DNA from: an uncultured Rhodospirillaceae bacterium
GTDB lineage: Bacteria; Pseudomonadota; Alphaproteobacteria; Rhodospirillales; Magnetospirillaceae
DNA length: 32,537 nt
Assembly (NCBI GenBank): GCA_903941105.1
Contig: CAJANL010000169.1
Span: 1-32,537, forward strand
Direction: 5' to 3'
Shown here one piece after another: positions 15,597 to 26,750 of this stretch (the first letter of the stretch is position 1; the number at the start of each line of letters is the position of its first letter). The notes below the pieces were generated by a model. That model searched no databases and was not told the origin of the DNA. It worked only from the letters and a program-made list of their open reading frames with translations. The translations under genes and the position numbers were made by a program.

Positions 15597-16244
15597 ATGA
15601 AGATCGATAATGCCGATGGGGCCGGCGAGGGCCTGATCAGCCGAGCCTGGGCGGCGTTGCGCGCCCCCACCGCCCGGTGGTCGCTGGGCAGCATCCTGGT
15701 GACCGGCTTGGTGGCGGGTATTGTGATGTGGGGTAGCTTCAACTGGGGCATGGAGCTGACCAACACCGAAAGCTTCTGCCTGAGCTGTCACGAGATGGAG
15801 CAGAACGTTTATCGCGAGTATCGCGGCTCGATCCATGACTCCAACCGTTCCGGCGTGCGCGCCACCTGCCCCGACTGCCATGTGCCGAAGGACTGGGTCC
15901 ACAAGGTCCGGCGCAAGATCCAGGCGTCCAACGAGCTGTTCCACCACTTCCTCGGCACCATCGACAGCCGCGAGAAGTTCGAAGGCAAGCGCCTCCAACT
16001 GGCCAAGAGCGTGTGGATGGGGATGAAGGCGACCGACTCCCGCGAGTGCCGCAACTGCCACAACTTCGGGGCCTTCGACCTGACCCGGCAGCAGCTGCGC
16101 GCCCGTAATCGTCACGGCGAGGCGGAAGAGCAGGGCAAGACCTGCATCGACTGCCACAAGGGTGTCGCCCACCAGCTTCCCGAAGGCGCCTTCAACGCCG
16201 AAAAGGAGCTGAACGAGACCTTCAACGCGATTCGCAAGAAGTAA
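15597..16244 (+). CDS. napC: NapC, membrane-anchored tetraheme cytochrome c
   Basis: NapC is the NapC/NirT-family quinol dehydrogenase that takes electrons from the quinol pool and hands them to NapB. The 215-residue protein has one N-terminal membrane anchor (about 29-48) and four CxxCH heme motifs: CLSCH (61-65), CPDCH (91-95), CRNCH (151-155) and CIDCH (173-177). The Met in CHEMEQN near heme 1 is conserved in this family. The ATG has GGAAGGA upstream. It is the last gene of the operon and is followed by a strong intrinsic terminator. With NapGH also present, the operon encodes two quinol-oxidising routes to NapAB. Confidence 0.96.
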   Translation: MKIDNADGAGEGLISRAWAALRAPTARWSLGSILVTGLVAGIVMWGSFNWGMELTNTESFCLSCHEMEQNVYREYRGSIHDSNRSGVRATCPDCHVPKDWVHKVRRKIQASNELFHHFLGTIDSREKFEGKRLQLAKSVWMGMKATDSRECRNCHNFGAFDLTRQQLRARNRHGEAEEQGKTCIDCHKGVAHQLPEGAFNAEKELNETFNAIRKK

Positions 16245-16269
16245 TTACTCTTCGAGGAATCGCATATAT

Positions 16270-16305
16270 GGGGCCTTCCGACTCCCCGGAAGGCCCCAAT
16301 TTTTT
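16270..16305 (+). terminator. Intrinsic terminator of the nap operon
   Basis: A 10-bp perfect stem (16270-16279 with 16288-16297) with an 8-base loop is followed by AATTTTTT, 25 bases after the napC stop. This is a textbook rho-independent terminator. It also separates the operon from the convergent sigma-54 regulator gene, although the T-run serves only the plus strand. Confidence 0.93.
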
Positions 16306-16336
16306 GTTCCCTCGCCGGGCGGGGACCTTTGCCCCG

Positions 16337-17503
<1,167 letters not shown>

Positions 17504-17728
17504 ACCATCTTCCGGGGAGCATCCCTGAGCTTTCGGGAGGGCTGACGCCCCCTACGGTCGGCCGTGGTGAATTCGGAGAGTAGTATTCATCCGTCCGTAT
17601 CACGGTACGGCATAGTAATCATCAATATCGATGGCGAATGCCATATATGGCTCAAGAGAAGAACTTTCGTCGATGACGCTGGGGTATGGTGCCGCCCCAT
17701 TGCGTCAGCCGACGAGGGTGAGACCGTC
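17504..17728. promoter_or_regulatory. Divergent control region between the sigma-54 activator and the outer-membrane protein
   Basis: This 225-base gap is AT-richer than its flanks and contains a perfect 12-base palindrome GCCATATATGGC (17640-17651), a nearby ATGGC-GAAT-GCCAT (17631-17644) that overlaps it, and CCGTA-N6-TACGG (17595-17610). These are candidate operators. I found no convincing sigma-54 promoter (GG-N10-GC); the only positional match at 17682-17695 is weak in the flanking bases. No clear -35/-10 pair was identified. Confidence 0.4.
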
Positions 17729-18853
17729 ATGAATGCGAAAATTCTGCTGGGAGCCGGTGCCAGTTTCGGGCTCGCCGCCGTGCTGGTGGCGACAAGTTCC
17801 GCCGAAGCCAGGGCGGATCAGCCGTGGTGGTTGATGAAGGCCGCGTATCCCGCCGGCCAACTGCAACCCAAGGCGCCGCGCAAGGCGGTGATCAAGGCGC
17901 AGGATCGCCAGGAGGAAGCCCAGGCACCGGCCGAGGTGCCGCCGCCCGAGGACAAGGCCGGCGTGTTGACCCGGCAGGGTGTGCTGGTGATCGAGCCATC
18001 CATCGAATACCAGCACACCGATATCAACCGATTCGTGGTGGGCGGCGTCGCCATCCTCGATACCGTGCTGGTGGGCTCCATCGAGGCCACCCAGGCCAAT
18101 CGCGATTCGGTGACCGGCACGCTGGGACTGCGCTACGGCCTCACCAACCGTCTGGAGGTGGAACTGCGTATTCCCTACATGTATCGTCATGATTCCACCA
18201 CCAATACGGTGGTGAACACCAACAACACCGTTGCGACCACCAGCCTCACCGACCACGGGCTCGGCGACATCGAAGGGGCGGTTCATTACCAAGTCAACGA
18301 TGGCGAGGGGAGTTGGCCGTTCTTCGTTGCCAATCTGCGGGTGAAAAGCACCACCGGCACCGGACCCTACGACACCGCGCGCAATTCGCTCGGCATCGAG
18401 CAGGAACTGGCCACCGGCTCGGGCTTCTGGGGCGTCGAGCCCAGCCTGACGGTGATTGCGCCCTCTGACCCGGCGGTGTTCTACGCCAATATCGGCTATC
18501 TGTGGAATGTGGCGAGCGACATCGACAAGGTGGTCGCCAACAACCGCACGGTCAGCAATGTCGACCCCGGCGATGCCATCCGCTTCGGTGTGGGCATGGG
18601 GTTGTCACTGAACGAAAAGGTATCGTTTTCCATCGGCTACCAGCATGACTGGATCATGAAGACGACCACCACCTTCGCCGAAAGCGGCGACTTCAGCTCC
18701 GAGACCTTGAACGTGGGGTCGATGACCTTCGGAGTGAACTGGCAGATGAGCCCCGATACTGCCCTCAACGTCAATGTCGGCATCGGCGTCACCAACGACG
18801 CCCCCGACGTGCGCCTGATGGCCCGCGTGCCCATCGCCCTGAAGCTTTTCTAG
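17729..18853 (+). CDS. Outer-membrane beta-barrel protein (putative transporter, MetA-phenol-degradation type)
   Basis: The 374-residue product begins at an ATG with GAGGGTGAG upstream and a Sec signal (MNAKILLGAGASFGLAAVLV, cleavage probably near AEARA). A Pro/Ala/Gln-rich linker (about 40-75) follows, then a barrel domain with alternating polar and hydrophobic strands: VLVIEPSIEYQHTD, TLGLRYGLTNRLEVELRIPY, DHGLGDIEGAVHYQ, and a C-terminal strand ending in Phe, as required for outer-membrane insertion. The pattern fits the Pfam family of putative outer-membrane transporters found in phenol and aromatic degradation clusters (PF13557-like). The cargo is unknown. Its upstream neighbour is a divergently oriented sigma-54 activator. 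A palindrome 11 bases after the stop may end the transcript. An upstream in-frame extension to 17564 is not credible. Confidence 0.83.
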   Translation: MNAKILLGAGASFGLAAVLVATSSAEARADQPWWLMKAAYPAGQLQPKAPRKAVIKAQDRQEEAQAPAEVPPPEDKAGVLTRQGVLVIEPSIEYQHTDINRFVVGGVAILDTVLVGSIEATQANRDSVTGTLGLRYGLTNRLEVELRIPYMYRHDSTTNTVVNTNNTVATTSLTDHGLGDIEGAVHYQVNDGEGSWPFFVANLRVKSTTGTGPYDTARNSLGIEQELATGSGFWGVEPSLTVIAPSDPAVFYANIGYLWNVASDIDKVVANNRTVSNVDPGDAIRFGVGMGLSLNEKVSFSIGYQHDWIMKTTTTFAESGDFSSETLNVGSMTFGVNWQMSPDTALNVNVGIGVTNDAPDVRLMARVPIALKLF

Positions 18854-18863
18854 GTCGGGACCT

Positions 18864-18886
18864 CTCCCCCGGGTTCGCCGGGGGAG
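18864..18886. terminator. Hairpin after the outer-membrane protein gene
   Basis: A perfect 9-bp stem (18864-18872 with 18878-18886) and 5-base loop lie just beyond the stop codon. The downstream sequence is only moderately T-rich, so termination may be inefficient or rho-aided. It resembles the CTCCC/GGGAG palindromes seen elsewhere (888-910) and may be a dispersed element in a convergent gap shared with trmFO. Confidence 0.42.
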
Positions 18887-18989
18887 GGCGCCTATTATTC
18901 CGCCCTCGCCGGGTGCGGCCCTCCGGCCGCTTGGCCGCTGCCGCAATGGCGGCTGATCGCGACTTGCGCCAGATTCGGCGCTCGCCGCC

Positions 18990-20318
18990 CTAGGCCAGCC
19001 ACTCCGCCAGGTCGCGGCGTGCCCGCACCGAGTACAATTTCTTCCGCTCGCGGCCCTTGACCCGGCGGCCGTTCTCGTCGCGCTCGGGGGGAGGGGGGAA
19101 CAGGCCGAAATTGACGTTCATGGGCTGGTAGGTCTCGGCGTTGGCGCCGCCGGTGACATGGGCCAGGATGGCGCCCAGGGCGGTGGTGGGCGGGGGCGGC
19201 GGCAGTTCGCGGCCCGTCGCCTCGGCCGCCGCGAACAGGCCGGCCAGCAGGCCGATGGCGGCACTTTCCACGTAGCCCTCGCAGCCGGTGATCTGGCCGG
19301 CAAGCCTGATGCGCGGCTGAGACTTCAGTCGAAGGGTGCCGTCCAACACCCGGGGACCATTGACGAACGTGTTGCGGTGCAGGCCCCCCAGGCGGGCGAA
19401 CTCGGCTGATTCGAGGCCGGGGATGGTGCGGAAGATACGGGCCTGTTCGGCATGGCGCAGCTTGGTCTGGAAGCCCACCATGTTGTAGAGCGTGCCCAGC
19501 TTGTTGTCCTGGCGCAGTTGCACCACGGCGAAGGATTTGGGGCCGTTGGGGTCGGTCAGGCCCACCGGTTTCATCGGTCCGTAGGCCAGGGTGTCGCGGC
19601 CGCGCTCGGCCATGACCTCGATGGGCAGGCAGCCCTCGAAATAGGGGGTGTCCTTTTCCCAGTCGTGGAACGGCACCTTATCGCCGGCGATCAGCGCGTC
19701 GATGAAGCCGTAGTACTGCTCGCGGGACAGCGGGCAGTTGACGTAGTCGGAGCCGTCGCCCTTGTCGTAGCGCGACTGGAACCACGCCTTCGAGAAGTCG
19801 ATGCTGTCCTTGTGGATGATGGGGGCAATGGCGTCGAAGAATGCCAGCGATGCCTCGCCGGTCACCGCCCCGATGGCCTCGGCCAGCGGCGGTGAGGTCA
19901 GCGGCCCGCTGGCGACGATGACCGACGACCAATCCCCGGGCAGCACCGTCACCTCTTGCCGCACGATCTCCACCAGCGGGTGGGCTTGCAGGGCGGCCTG
20001 GACCGCTGCCGAGAAGGCGTCGCGGTCCACCGCCAGGGCGCCGCCGGCCGGCACCTTGTGGGCGTCGGCGCAGGTCAGGATCAGCGAGTCCAGCCGGCGC
20101 ATCTCCTGGTGCAGCAGGCCGACGGCGTTGTACTCGGCGTCATCGGACCGCAGGCTGTTGGAGCACACCAGTTCCGCCAGTCCGGCGGTCTGGTGGGCGG
20201 CGGTGGTGCGCTCGGGGCGCATCTCGTGGAGCACGACGGCGATGCCGGCGCGGGCGAGTTGCCAGGCGGCTTCGCTTCCGGCCAGGCCACCGCCGACGAT
20301 GTGTACGGTATGGATCAT
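18990..20318 (-). CDS. trmFO: TrmFO, folate-dependent tRNA m5U54 methyltransferase
   Basis: TrmFO uses 5,10-methylenetetrahydrofolate and FAD to methylate U54 in the T-loop of tRNA. The 442-residue protein has the N-terminal FAD motif [15 protein letters not shown], the early [16 protein letters not shown] stretch with its conserved cysteine, [28 protein letters not shown] and the C-terminal [20 protein letters not shown], all diagnostic. The ATG at 20318 was preferred because GAGGGG lies just upstream (rather close), while the ATG four codons earlier (20330) has no ribosome binding site. A run of six prolines at about residue 380 is a local peculiarity. It is convergent to the outer-membrane protein gene and divergent to the PP2C phosphatase gene. 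Confidence 0.96.
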   Translation of the reverse strand: MIHTVHIVGGGLAGSEAAWQLARAGIAVVLHEMRPERTTAAHQTAGLAELVCSNSLRSDDAEYNAVGLLHQEMRRLDSLILTCADAHKVPAGGALAVDRDAFSAAVQAALQAHPLVEIVRQEVTVLPGDWSSVIVASGPLTSPPLAEAIGAVTGEASLAFFDAIAPIIHKDSIDFSKAWFQSRYDKGDGSDYVNCPLSREQYYGFIDALIAGDKVPFHDWEKDTPYFEGCLPIEVMAERGRDTLAYGPMKPVGLTDPNGPKSFAVVQLRQDNKLGTLYNMVGFQTKLRHAEQARIFRTIPGLESAEFARLGGLHRNTFVNGPRVLDGTLRLKSQPRIRLAGQITGCEGYVESAAIGLLAGLFAAAEATGRELPPPPPTTALGAILAHVTGGANAETYQPMNVNFGLFPPPPERDENGRRVKGRERKKLYSVRARRDLAEWLA

Positions 20319-20392
20319 GCCCCTCGACATAAGGCCAGCCGGAGCGGCTGTCCAGCCTTGATGTTGCCTCCTTCGCGGCCTCTAATGGCGGT

Positions 20393-21940
20393 GTGTCCAT
20401 ACGTGTCAAACTCCTGGCCCTGCTCCTGGCCATCGCATTGCCTCCGCTGGTGGCGGCGACCTGGCTGGATGAGCAATCCACCCGCAAGCTCGGTATCGAG
20501 CTGACGGACCGGACGCGCGTCTTCATGGAGGCGCGCTCGTCGGCGCAGTGGCTGGCGGCGGTGAAGGCGGCGGCCAATGCCCTGGGGCTGGAGCGCCGCC
20601 TGCTGGAGGATGGCGAGGACGAGGCAGCTCAGCTGCTCGACGCCGCCGAACGCCAGTTGCCCGCCGGTGGCCATGTGCTGCTGGTGGCTCCGGGACGTCA
20701 CGGTTTCGAGGTGGTGGCGGAGCGTCGCCCCGACGGAGGCGTGGCAGTGCGGGCTCCCTTGGGCGAGGCGCCGGCGGCCATGGCCGAGGACCTGCTGCAA
20801 GGTCGCAAGGGCACCCGGCGCATGCGGTTCCGTGACCTCGATTCCTTCTGGGTATGGGCGCCCATCGGCGACGATATCACCGGTGGCGGGCTGGTGGTGG
20901 TGCTGCCCTATCGCGAGGTGGCGGCCGAGGCGGTGCGGGCCGAGGCCGAGGTGGCGAGCCGTATCGGCCGTCAACGGCTGCACGCCTGGATGATCCTGCT
21001 GGTGCTGGTGCCGGTGGTGGTGGGGGTGGCCATCCTGGCCTCGCGCCACATCACGAGGCCGGTCAACGAATTGGCCGCCGCAGCCCGCCGGCTGGCCGGC
21101 GGCGACTTCGATACCCGCACCAACATCAAGTCGGGCGACGAGATGGAGGAACTGGGCGCCGCTTTCAATCGCATGGTGCCGCACCTGCACGAGCGCATGC
21201 GCTATCGTGAGAGCCTGGCTCTGGCCCAGGAGGTGCAGCGCAACCTGCTGCCGGCGACGGCGCCCGAGGTGCCCGGCTTCGAGGTGGCGGGGACCTCGCT
21301 CTATTGCGACGAGATCGGCGGCGATTACTACGACTTCTTCCTGCCGCCGGGGGCTGGGGGGGAGCGGCTGGCGGTGGCGGTGGGGGACGTTTCCGGCCAT
21401 GGCGTCGCCGCCGCGCTGCTGATGACCGCCGCCCGCGCCCTGCTGCGCTCGCGCCCGGCCGAACCGGGGCGGCTGGCCGACCTGCTGGGCGGCCTCAACC
21501 GCGATCTGGTGGAGCAGGTCCACGCCGGGCGCTTCATGACCCTGTTCCTGGCGGTGCTGACAGCCGAAAGCCGCAGCATCCACTGGGTCAGCGCTGGGCA
21601 CGTTCCCGCCCTGGCCTATGACCCGACTACCGATGACTTCGAGGAAGTATCCGGCTTGGACATTCCGCTGGGCGTCGACCCTGGCTGGCGCTTCCACGAG
21701 TTGTCGCACAGCGGTTGGGCCACCGGGGCGGTGCTGGCCATCGGCACCGACGGCGTGTGGGAGGCCCGTTCCCCTTCGGGCGAGCTCTACGGCCGCGAAC
21801 GGCTGTGTGCCGCGGTGCGGGCGGCGCACCGGTTGCCGGCCAAGGGAATCCTTGAGGCGGTGATGGCCGACATGGCCGCCTTCCGCCAGCGCCGCGCCCT
21901 GGCCGACGACGCGACGTTGGTGGTGCTGAAGGCTGTCTAG
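20393..21940 (+). CDS. Membrane HAMP-PP2C (RsbU/SpoIIE-type) serine phosphatase
   Basis: The 515-residue protein has an N-terminal membrane segment (about 6-22), a periplasmic sensing region of about 175 residues, a second membrane segment (198-216), a HAMP domain (about 217-270) and a C-terminal PP2C/SpoIIE phosphatase domain. Metal-site motifs are GGDYYDFF (309-316), VGDVSGHGVAAALLM (330-344), GTDGVWEAR and the terminal DDATLVVLK. Such proteins dephosphorylate an anti-sigma-factor antagonist in partner-switching circuits, or another phosphoprotein. No STAS or HATPase partner is adjacent, so the target is unknown. The start is GTG at 20393 with only a weak upstream signal. It is divergent from trmFO with a 74-base gap and convergent with a small unknown gene. 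Confidence 0.92.
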   Translation: MSIRVKLLALLLAIALPPLVAATWLDEQSTRKLGIELTDRTRVFMEARSSAQWLAAVKAAANALGLERRLLEDGEDEAAQLLDAAERQLPAGGHVLLVAPGRHGFEVVAERRPDGGVAVRAPLGEAPAAMAEDLLQGRKGTRRMRFRDLDSFWVWAPIGDDITGGGLVVVLPYREVAAEAVRAEAEVASRIGRQRLHAWMILLVLVPVVVGVAILASRHITRPVNELAAAARRLAGGDFDTRTNIKSGDEMEELGAAFNRMVPHLHERMRYRESLALAQEVQRNLLPATAPEVPGFEVAGTSLYCDEIGGDYYDFFLPPGAGGERLAVAVGDVSGHGVAAALLMTAARALLRSRPAEPGRLADLLGGLNRDLVEQVHAGRFMTLFLAVLTAESRSIHWVSAGHVPALAYDPTTDDFEEVSGLDIPLGVDPGWRFHELSHSGWATGAVLAIGTDGVWEARSPSGELYGRERLCAAVRAAHRLPAKGILEAVMADMAAFRQRRALADDATLVVLKAV

Positions 21941-21951
21941 GTGTGCGGTCG

Positions 21952-22233
21952 CTACTTCTTGTGCTCGGACATCGACAGCTGGGTCAGCCAGCCGACATTG
22001 GCAACACCGTGCATGGAGGTGTTGAGGCCGTTGCCGGTGGCGACCTTCTTGCTGTTGATGTCGTCGGTCCCGGCCGCTTTGTTCTGGTGGTTGGGCAAGT
22101 CGAGCGGTCCGTAGCCGAAGCTCTGGAACGCGGCACCGCCGGCTCCCTTGCGCAGCTTGCGGGTACTGTGGTCGCCGGCCTGATCCTTGCGGTTCAGCAG
22201 GACGTGGGAAGGGGCTCCGGTCAACGCTTCCAT
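21952..22233 (-). CDS. Small protein of unknown function
   Basis: This 93-residue protein starts at an ATG with GGAG eight bases upstream, so I prefer it over an in-frame ATG 16 codons earlier. I do not recognise the family. It is polar and rich in Gly, Asn, Lys and Ser, with no signal peptide or membrane segment, and looks partly disordered in the middle (DDINSKKVATGNGLNTS). It ends in HKK. It is convergent with the PP2C phosphatase gene, 11 bases from its stop, and divergent from the DUF4170 gene. Base use is a little AT-richer than its neighbours. Confidence 0.6.
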   Translation of the reverse strand: MEALTGAPSHVLLNRKDQAGDHSTRKLRKGAGGAAFQSFGYGPLDLPNHQNKAAGTDDINSKKVATGNGLNTSMHGVANVGWLTQLSMSEHKK

Positions 22234-22443
22234 GGCAGTGCTCCAGGCGAAAGTATCTGCCGATGGAGAAGCACGCCGCATGCCAAGTATCTAACTCATT
22301 GTAATTTAATGAAGTGCCGGTCGCCCGCTGGGCAATTCCTGCCGGTTCGACGCCGGGTGCGAATGCGTGCAAGGACATTCCTTCCGGGCGCGGCATGAGG
22401 TATAAGCGGGGCCTGCACCCCAGTCGTATGGGATAAGGAAAGC

Positions 22444-22833
22444 ATGGCCAGAACCTATTTCGTCGTCGGTGGCGAGTATGCCGACACCACCTTCACCACC
22501 ATCGCCCCCGGCCACGCCGAGGAGCGCTTCGGCCCCTTCGAGGAGCATGAGGCGCACGAGTGCTGGCGCGCCATCACCGGCAAGACCGTCGACAACGCCA
22601 TGGTGCGGTATTTCATCCGCTCCGAGGGCGCGGCGGATGACGGCTGGTACGTGGTGGGCGGGGAATACTCCGACACCACCTTCCAGAACATCGTCGAGGG
22701 CCGGCCGTTGCAGACCTTCGGCCCGTTCGACCGCAAGACGGCGCTGGACAAGTGGCGCGAGCTGACCGGCAAGACGGTGGACAGCGCGCTGACCCGCTTC
22801 GATCTGTGCACCGCCGACGAACTCACGCGCTGA
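22444..22833 (+). CDS. Tandem DUF4170 protein
   Basis: The 129-residue protein contains two copies of one unit of about 60 residues. Copy 1 begins YFVVGGEYADTTF (about 5-17) and ends ITGKTVDNAMVRYFI; copy 2 begins WYVVGGEYSDTTF (about 68-80) and ends LTGKTVDSALTRFDL. The GPF motif occurs in both. This fits DUF4170, a small domain of unknown function I know mainly from Alphaproteobacteria, usually as one copy. No catalytic residues can be named. It starts at an ATG preceded by AAGGAAAG, and a -10-like TATAAG lies at 22401-22406. The [2Fe-2S] ferredoxin gene follows after 17 bases, so they probably form one transcript. An inverted repeat TCATT-N7-AATGA at 22296-22312 lies further upstream. Confidence 0.83.
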   Translation: MARTYFVVGGEYADTTFTTIAPGHAEERFGPFEEHEAHECWRAITGKTVDNAMVRYFIRSEGAADDGWYVVGGEYSDTTFQNIVEGRPLQTFGPFDRKTALDKWRELTGKTVDSALTRFDLCTADELTR

Positions 22834-22850
22834 AATTCAGGGGGACTTCC

Positions 22851-23189
22851 ATGTCGCATCTGCCGTACCAGTACCACGCCTTCCTGTGCGCCCAGAGCCG
22901 CCCAGAGGGTCACCCACGCGGCTGCTGCACCAGCAAGGGCGGCGGCGCCAAGCTCTATGAGCGCCTGGCGGCCAAGTTCAGCGAGAAGAACCTGTGGGAA
23001 TCGGGCAAGCTCAGCATCGCCACCAGCAGCTGCCTTGGCTTCTGCGGCTACGGCCCGCTGATGGTGATCTACCCGCAGGGCATCTGGTACAAGGTCGAGA
23101 CCGTCGAGGACATCGACGAGATCGTCGAGTCCCACTTCGTCAATCACAAGCCGGTCGAGCGGCTGATCGTCACGCCCGAGAAGAAGTAG
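22851..23189 (+). CDS. Thioredoxin-like [2Fe-2S] ferredoxin
   Basis: This 112-residue protein belongs to the thioredoxin-like [2Fe-2S] ferredoxin family (Shethna-type, related to NuoE). Ligand cysteines are Cys-x11/12-Cys in CAQSRPEGHPRGCC (about 13-26) and the pair in SSCLGFCGYGP (about 61-65). The central YPQGIWYKVETVEDIDEIVE and terminal HFVNHKPVERLI match the family. It is a cytoplasmic electron carrier whose partner is not evident. The ATG has GGGGGA six bases upstream. It follows the DUF4170 gene closely. Beyond its stop lies an unusual repeat cluster (23219-23272). Confidence 0.88.
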   Translation: MSHLPYQYHAFLCAQSRPEGHPRGCCTSKGGGAKLYERLAAKFSEKNLWESGKLSIATSSCLGFCGYGPLMVIYPQGIWYKVETVEDIDEIVESHFVNHKPVERLIVTPEKK

Positions 23190-23218
23190 TGACTGCGGAC
23201 GACGGAATTGTCCCCCAC

Positions 23219-23272
23219 GGATGAACACAGATATTAGATTTTCATCTGTGTTAATCTGTGTCCATCTGTGGG
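23219..23272. repeat. ATCTGTG repeat cluster (10-base period plus inverted copy)
   Basis: ATCTGTG occurs at 23244-23250, 23254-23260 and 23264-23270, exactly 10 bases apart, and its complement CACAGAT occurs at 23226-23232. The unit is (C/T)N-ATCTGTG with variable bases between. The arms can pair as a hairpin (23221-23232 with 23254-23265 or with 23244-23255). From memory, strings of this 'ACACAGATTAACACAGATG' kind recur between genes in many unrelated bacteria. The sequence is clearly AT-richer than its surroundings and lies in a convergent gap between the ferredoxin and the PPIase genes. Confidence 0.75.
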
Positions 23273-23287
23273 CAGATTATGTGGCAC

Positions 23288-23608
23288 CTAGTCGGTGCGC
23301 TGGATCAGGTGATAGCCGAACGAGGTCTCGACCACGTCGCTGACGTCGCCCTTGTCCAACCCGAAGGCGGCCTCTTCGAATTCGGGCACCATGGAGCCCT
23401 TGCCGAAATAGCCGAGATCACCGCCCTCTTCCGAGGAGGGGCAATCGGAATACTCGCGGGCCATCTGGGCGAAATCGGCGCCCTGGGCAAGCTCGTCGCG
23501 GATGTTCTCGATGGAGGCCTGTGCCTCCTTCTGGCTGCGGTCGGCCTGCGACCGCATGGAGCCCTTGTACATCAGAAGGATATGAGAGGCGCGGATCTGC
23601 GCGGCCAT
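23288..23608 (-). CDS. Single-domain parvulin-type peptidyl-prolyl isomerase
   Basis: This 106-residue protein is a stand-alone parvulin (PpiC-type rotamase). The family signature is visible as IRASHILLMYKG near the start, then DFAQMAREYSDCPSSEEGGDLGYFGKGSMVPEF (split here: DFAQMAREYSDCPS, GGDLGYFGKG, MVPEFEEAAF) and the end GYHLIQRTD. It catalyses cis-trans isomerisation at proline bonds. There is no signal peptide, so it acts in the cytoplasm. The ATG at 23608 has GGAG eight bases upstream, better than a start 15 codons earlier. It is convergent with the ferredoxin gene. Its own promoter would lie in the short gap before the pentapeptide-repeat gene's 3' end. Confidence 0.9.
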   Translation of the reverse strand: MAAQIRASHILLMYKGSMRSQADRSQKEAQASIENIRDELAQGADFAQMAREYSDCPSSEEGGDLGYFGKGSMVPEFEEAAFGLDKGDVSDVVETSFGYHLIQRTD

Positions 23609-23677
23609 GGCAATTGCTCCAGGAAAATGGCTTCGGGGCGGCGATGCTATCACCGCCGCCGGTCCTGATTCACCCTG

Positions 23678-24181
23678 TTATTTGCATTCGCCGATGGATC
23701 CCTTGGCGCAGACGCGGCCGTCGACCCAGGTGGCGCCACTCAGCTTGGCGTTCATCCACAGGACTCGGCCGCCGATCTTGGCGCCCTTGAGGTTGGCGCC
23801 CTCCAAATTGGCGCTGGTCAGGTTGCAGTCTTCAAAATTGGCGTTTTCAAAGTTGCCCCCCTGCGCCTTGATGGCGTGCATGTGGGAGCCCTTGAAGTTG
23901 GCATTCCTGAAATTGCCGCTAATCATGCTGGTGAGCTGCATGTGCGACTGCTCGAAATTGACCCCCTCGAAGTCGCCCTCGTCGAGGATGGCCGACAGAT
24001 AGGCGCTGTCGTGCAGGTTCATGCCGCGCGCCTTGGCTCCCTTGAGGTCGCCCCAGTTGCAGTTGGCTTCGGCCTCCAGCTTGCAGGACGGGTTGACGGT
24101 GCGGCTCTGCGCCACGGCCGCCGAGGCGAAAGCGGTGGCCGCCAGCAGGGCGATGGTTGCAAGCAGGTGTGCTTTGGTCAT
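23678..24181 (-). CDS. Exported pentapeptide-repeat protein
   Basis: The 167-residue protein has a Sec signal (MTKAHLLATIALLAATAFAS, cleavage near AVA-Q) and then about 15 pentapeptide repeats of the form A(N/D)LxG or related: NLHDSAYLSAILDEGDFEG, GNFRNANFKG, GNFENANFED, NLTSANLEGANLKGAKIGG. These fold into a right-handed beta-helix. Several cysteines (about 33, 41, 119, 157, 166) could form disulfides in the periplasm. The ATG at 24181 was preferred over 24199 because of a GGAG upstream and a better signal peptide. A -10-like TATACT is at 24221-24216 on this strand. The function is unknown; the family includes toxin-immunity-like and structural proteins. Confidence 0.82.
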   Translation of the reverse strand: MTKAHLLATIALLAATAFASAAVAQSRTVNPSCKLEAEANCNWGDLKGAKARGMNLHDSAYLSAILDEGDFEGVNFEQSHMQLTSMISGNFRNANFKGSHMHAIKAQGGNFENANFEDCNLTSANLEGANLKGAKIGGRVLWMNAKLSGATWVDGRVCAKGSIGECK

Positions 24182-24306
24182 GTCATCCGGCTCCAGCATG
24201 CGGAAAATTCCGATGAGTATAGCGGACGGCGTGGGAAAGTGTATTGACTTTCGATAAATACAGTTGTCGTCTGTAATTCAGTCCCCGGCAACGGAGGGGG
24301 AAGGAT

Positions 24307-26606
<2,300 letters not shown>

Positions 26607-26691
26607 TGCGCTGGCGCTCCTGTGGCGGCTGGTCGCGGTAAATTCTGGTCCGCAAACGTCAAGCGGATGCATGATCGTGGCAATGGAAAAA

Positions 26692-26720
26692 ATTCCACAT
26701 CCACATGCGAGTTTTGTCAA
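26692..26720 (-). promoter_or_regulatory. Candidate sigma-70 promoter for metY-hemB
   Basis: On the minus strand a perfect -35 TTGACA (26720-26715) is followed after 17 bases by TGGAAT (26697-26692, 4/6 match to TATAAT). Transcription would begin near 26685 and leave a leader of about 80 bases. The same gap also holds a TATAAA at 26723-26728 on the plus strand that could serve the divergent hydrolase gene, so the two promoters would overlap. Confidence 0.5.
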
Positions 26721-26750
26721 GTTATAAAACTAGTGAACTAGGGGGTAGAT

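Noticed and set aside
17681-17695. GG-N10-GC match resembling a sigma-54 promoter upstream of the outer-membrane protein gene
   Set aside because: Only the GG and GC positions match; flanking bases do not resemble TGGCACG or TTGC, so chance is the better explanation.
20315-22396. 693-codon antisense frame opposite the PP2C gene
   Set aside because: Shadow of the phosphatase gene; no motif and unlikely composition.
24240-24280. Weak TACAG-N7-CTGTA hairpin after hemB
   Set aside because: Only 5 bp of stem and a poor T-run; not enough for a terminator call.
26607-26690. Possible SAM-II riboswitch in the metY leader
   Set aside because: SAM-II is common before metY in Alphaproteobacteria, but I could not recognise its conserved core or pseudoknot here; a covariance search (Rfam SAM_alpha) would settle it.
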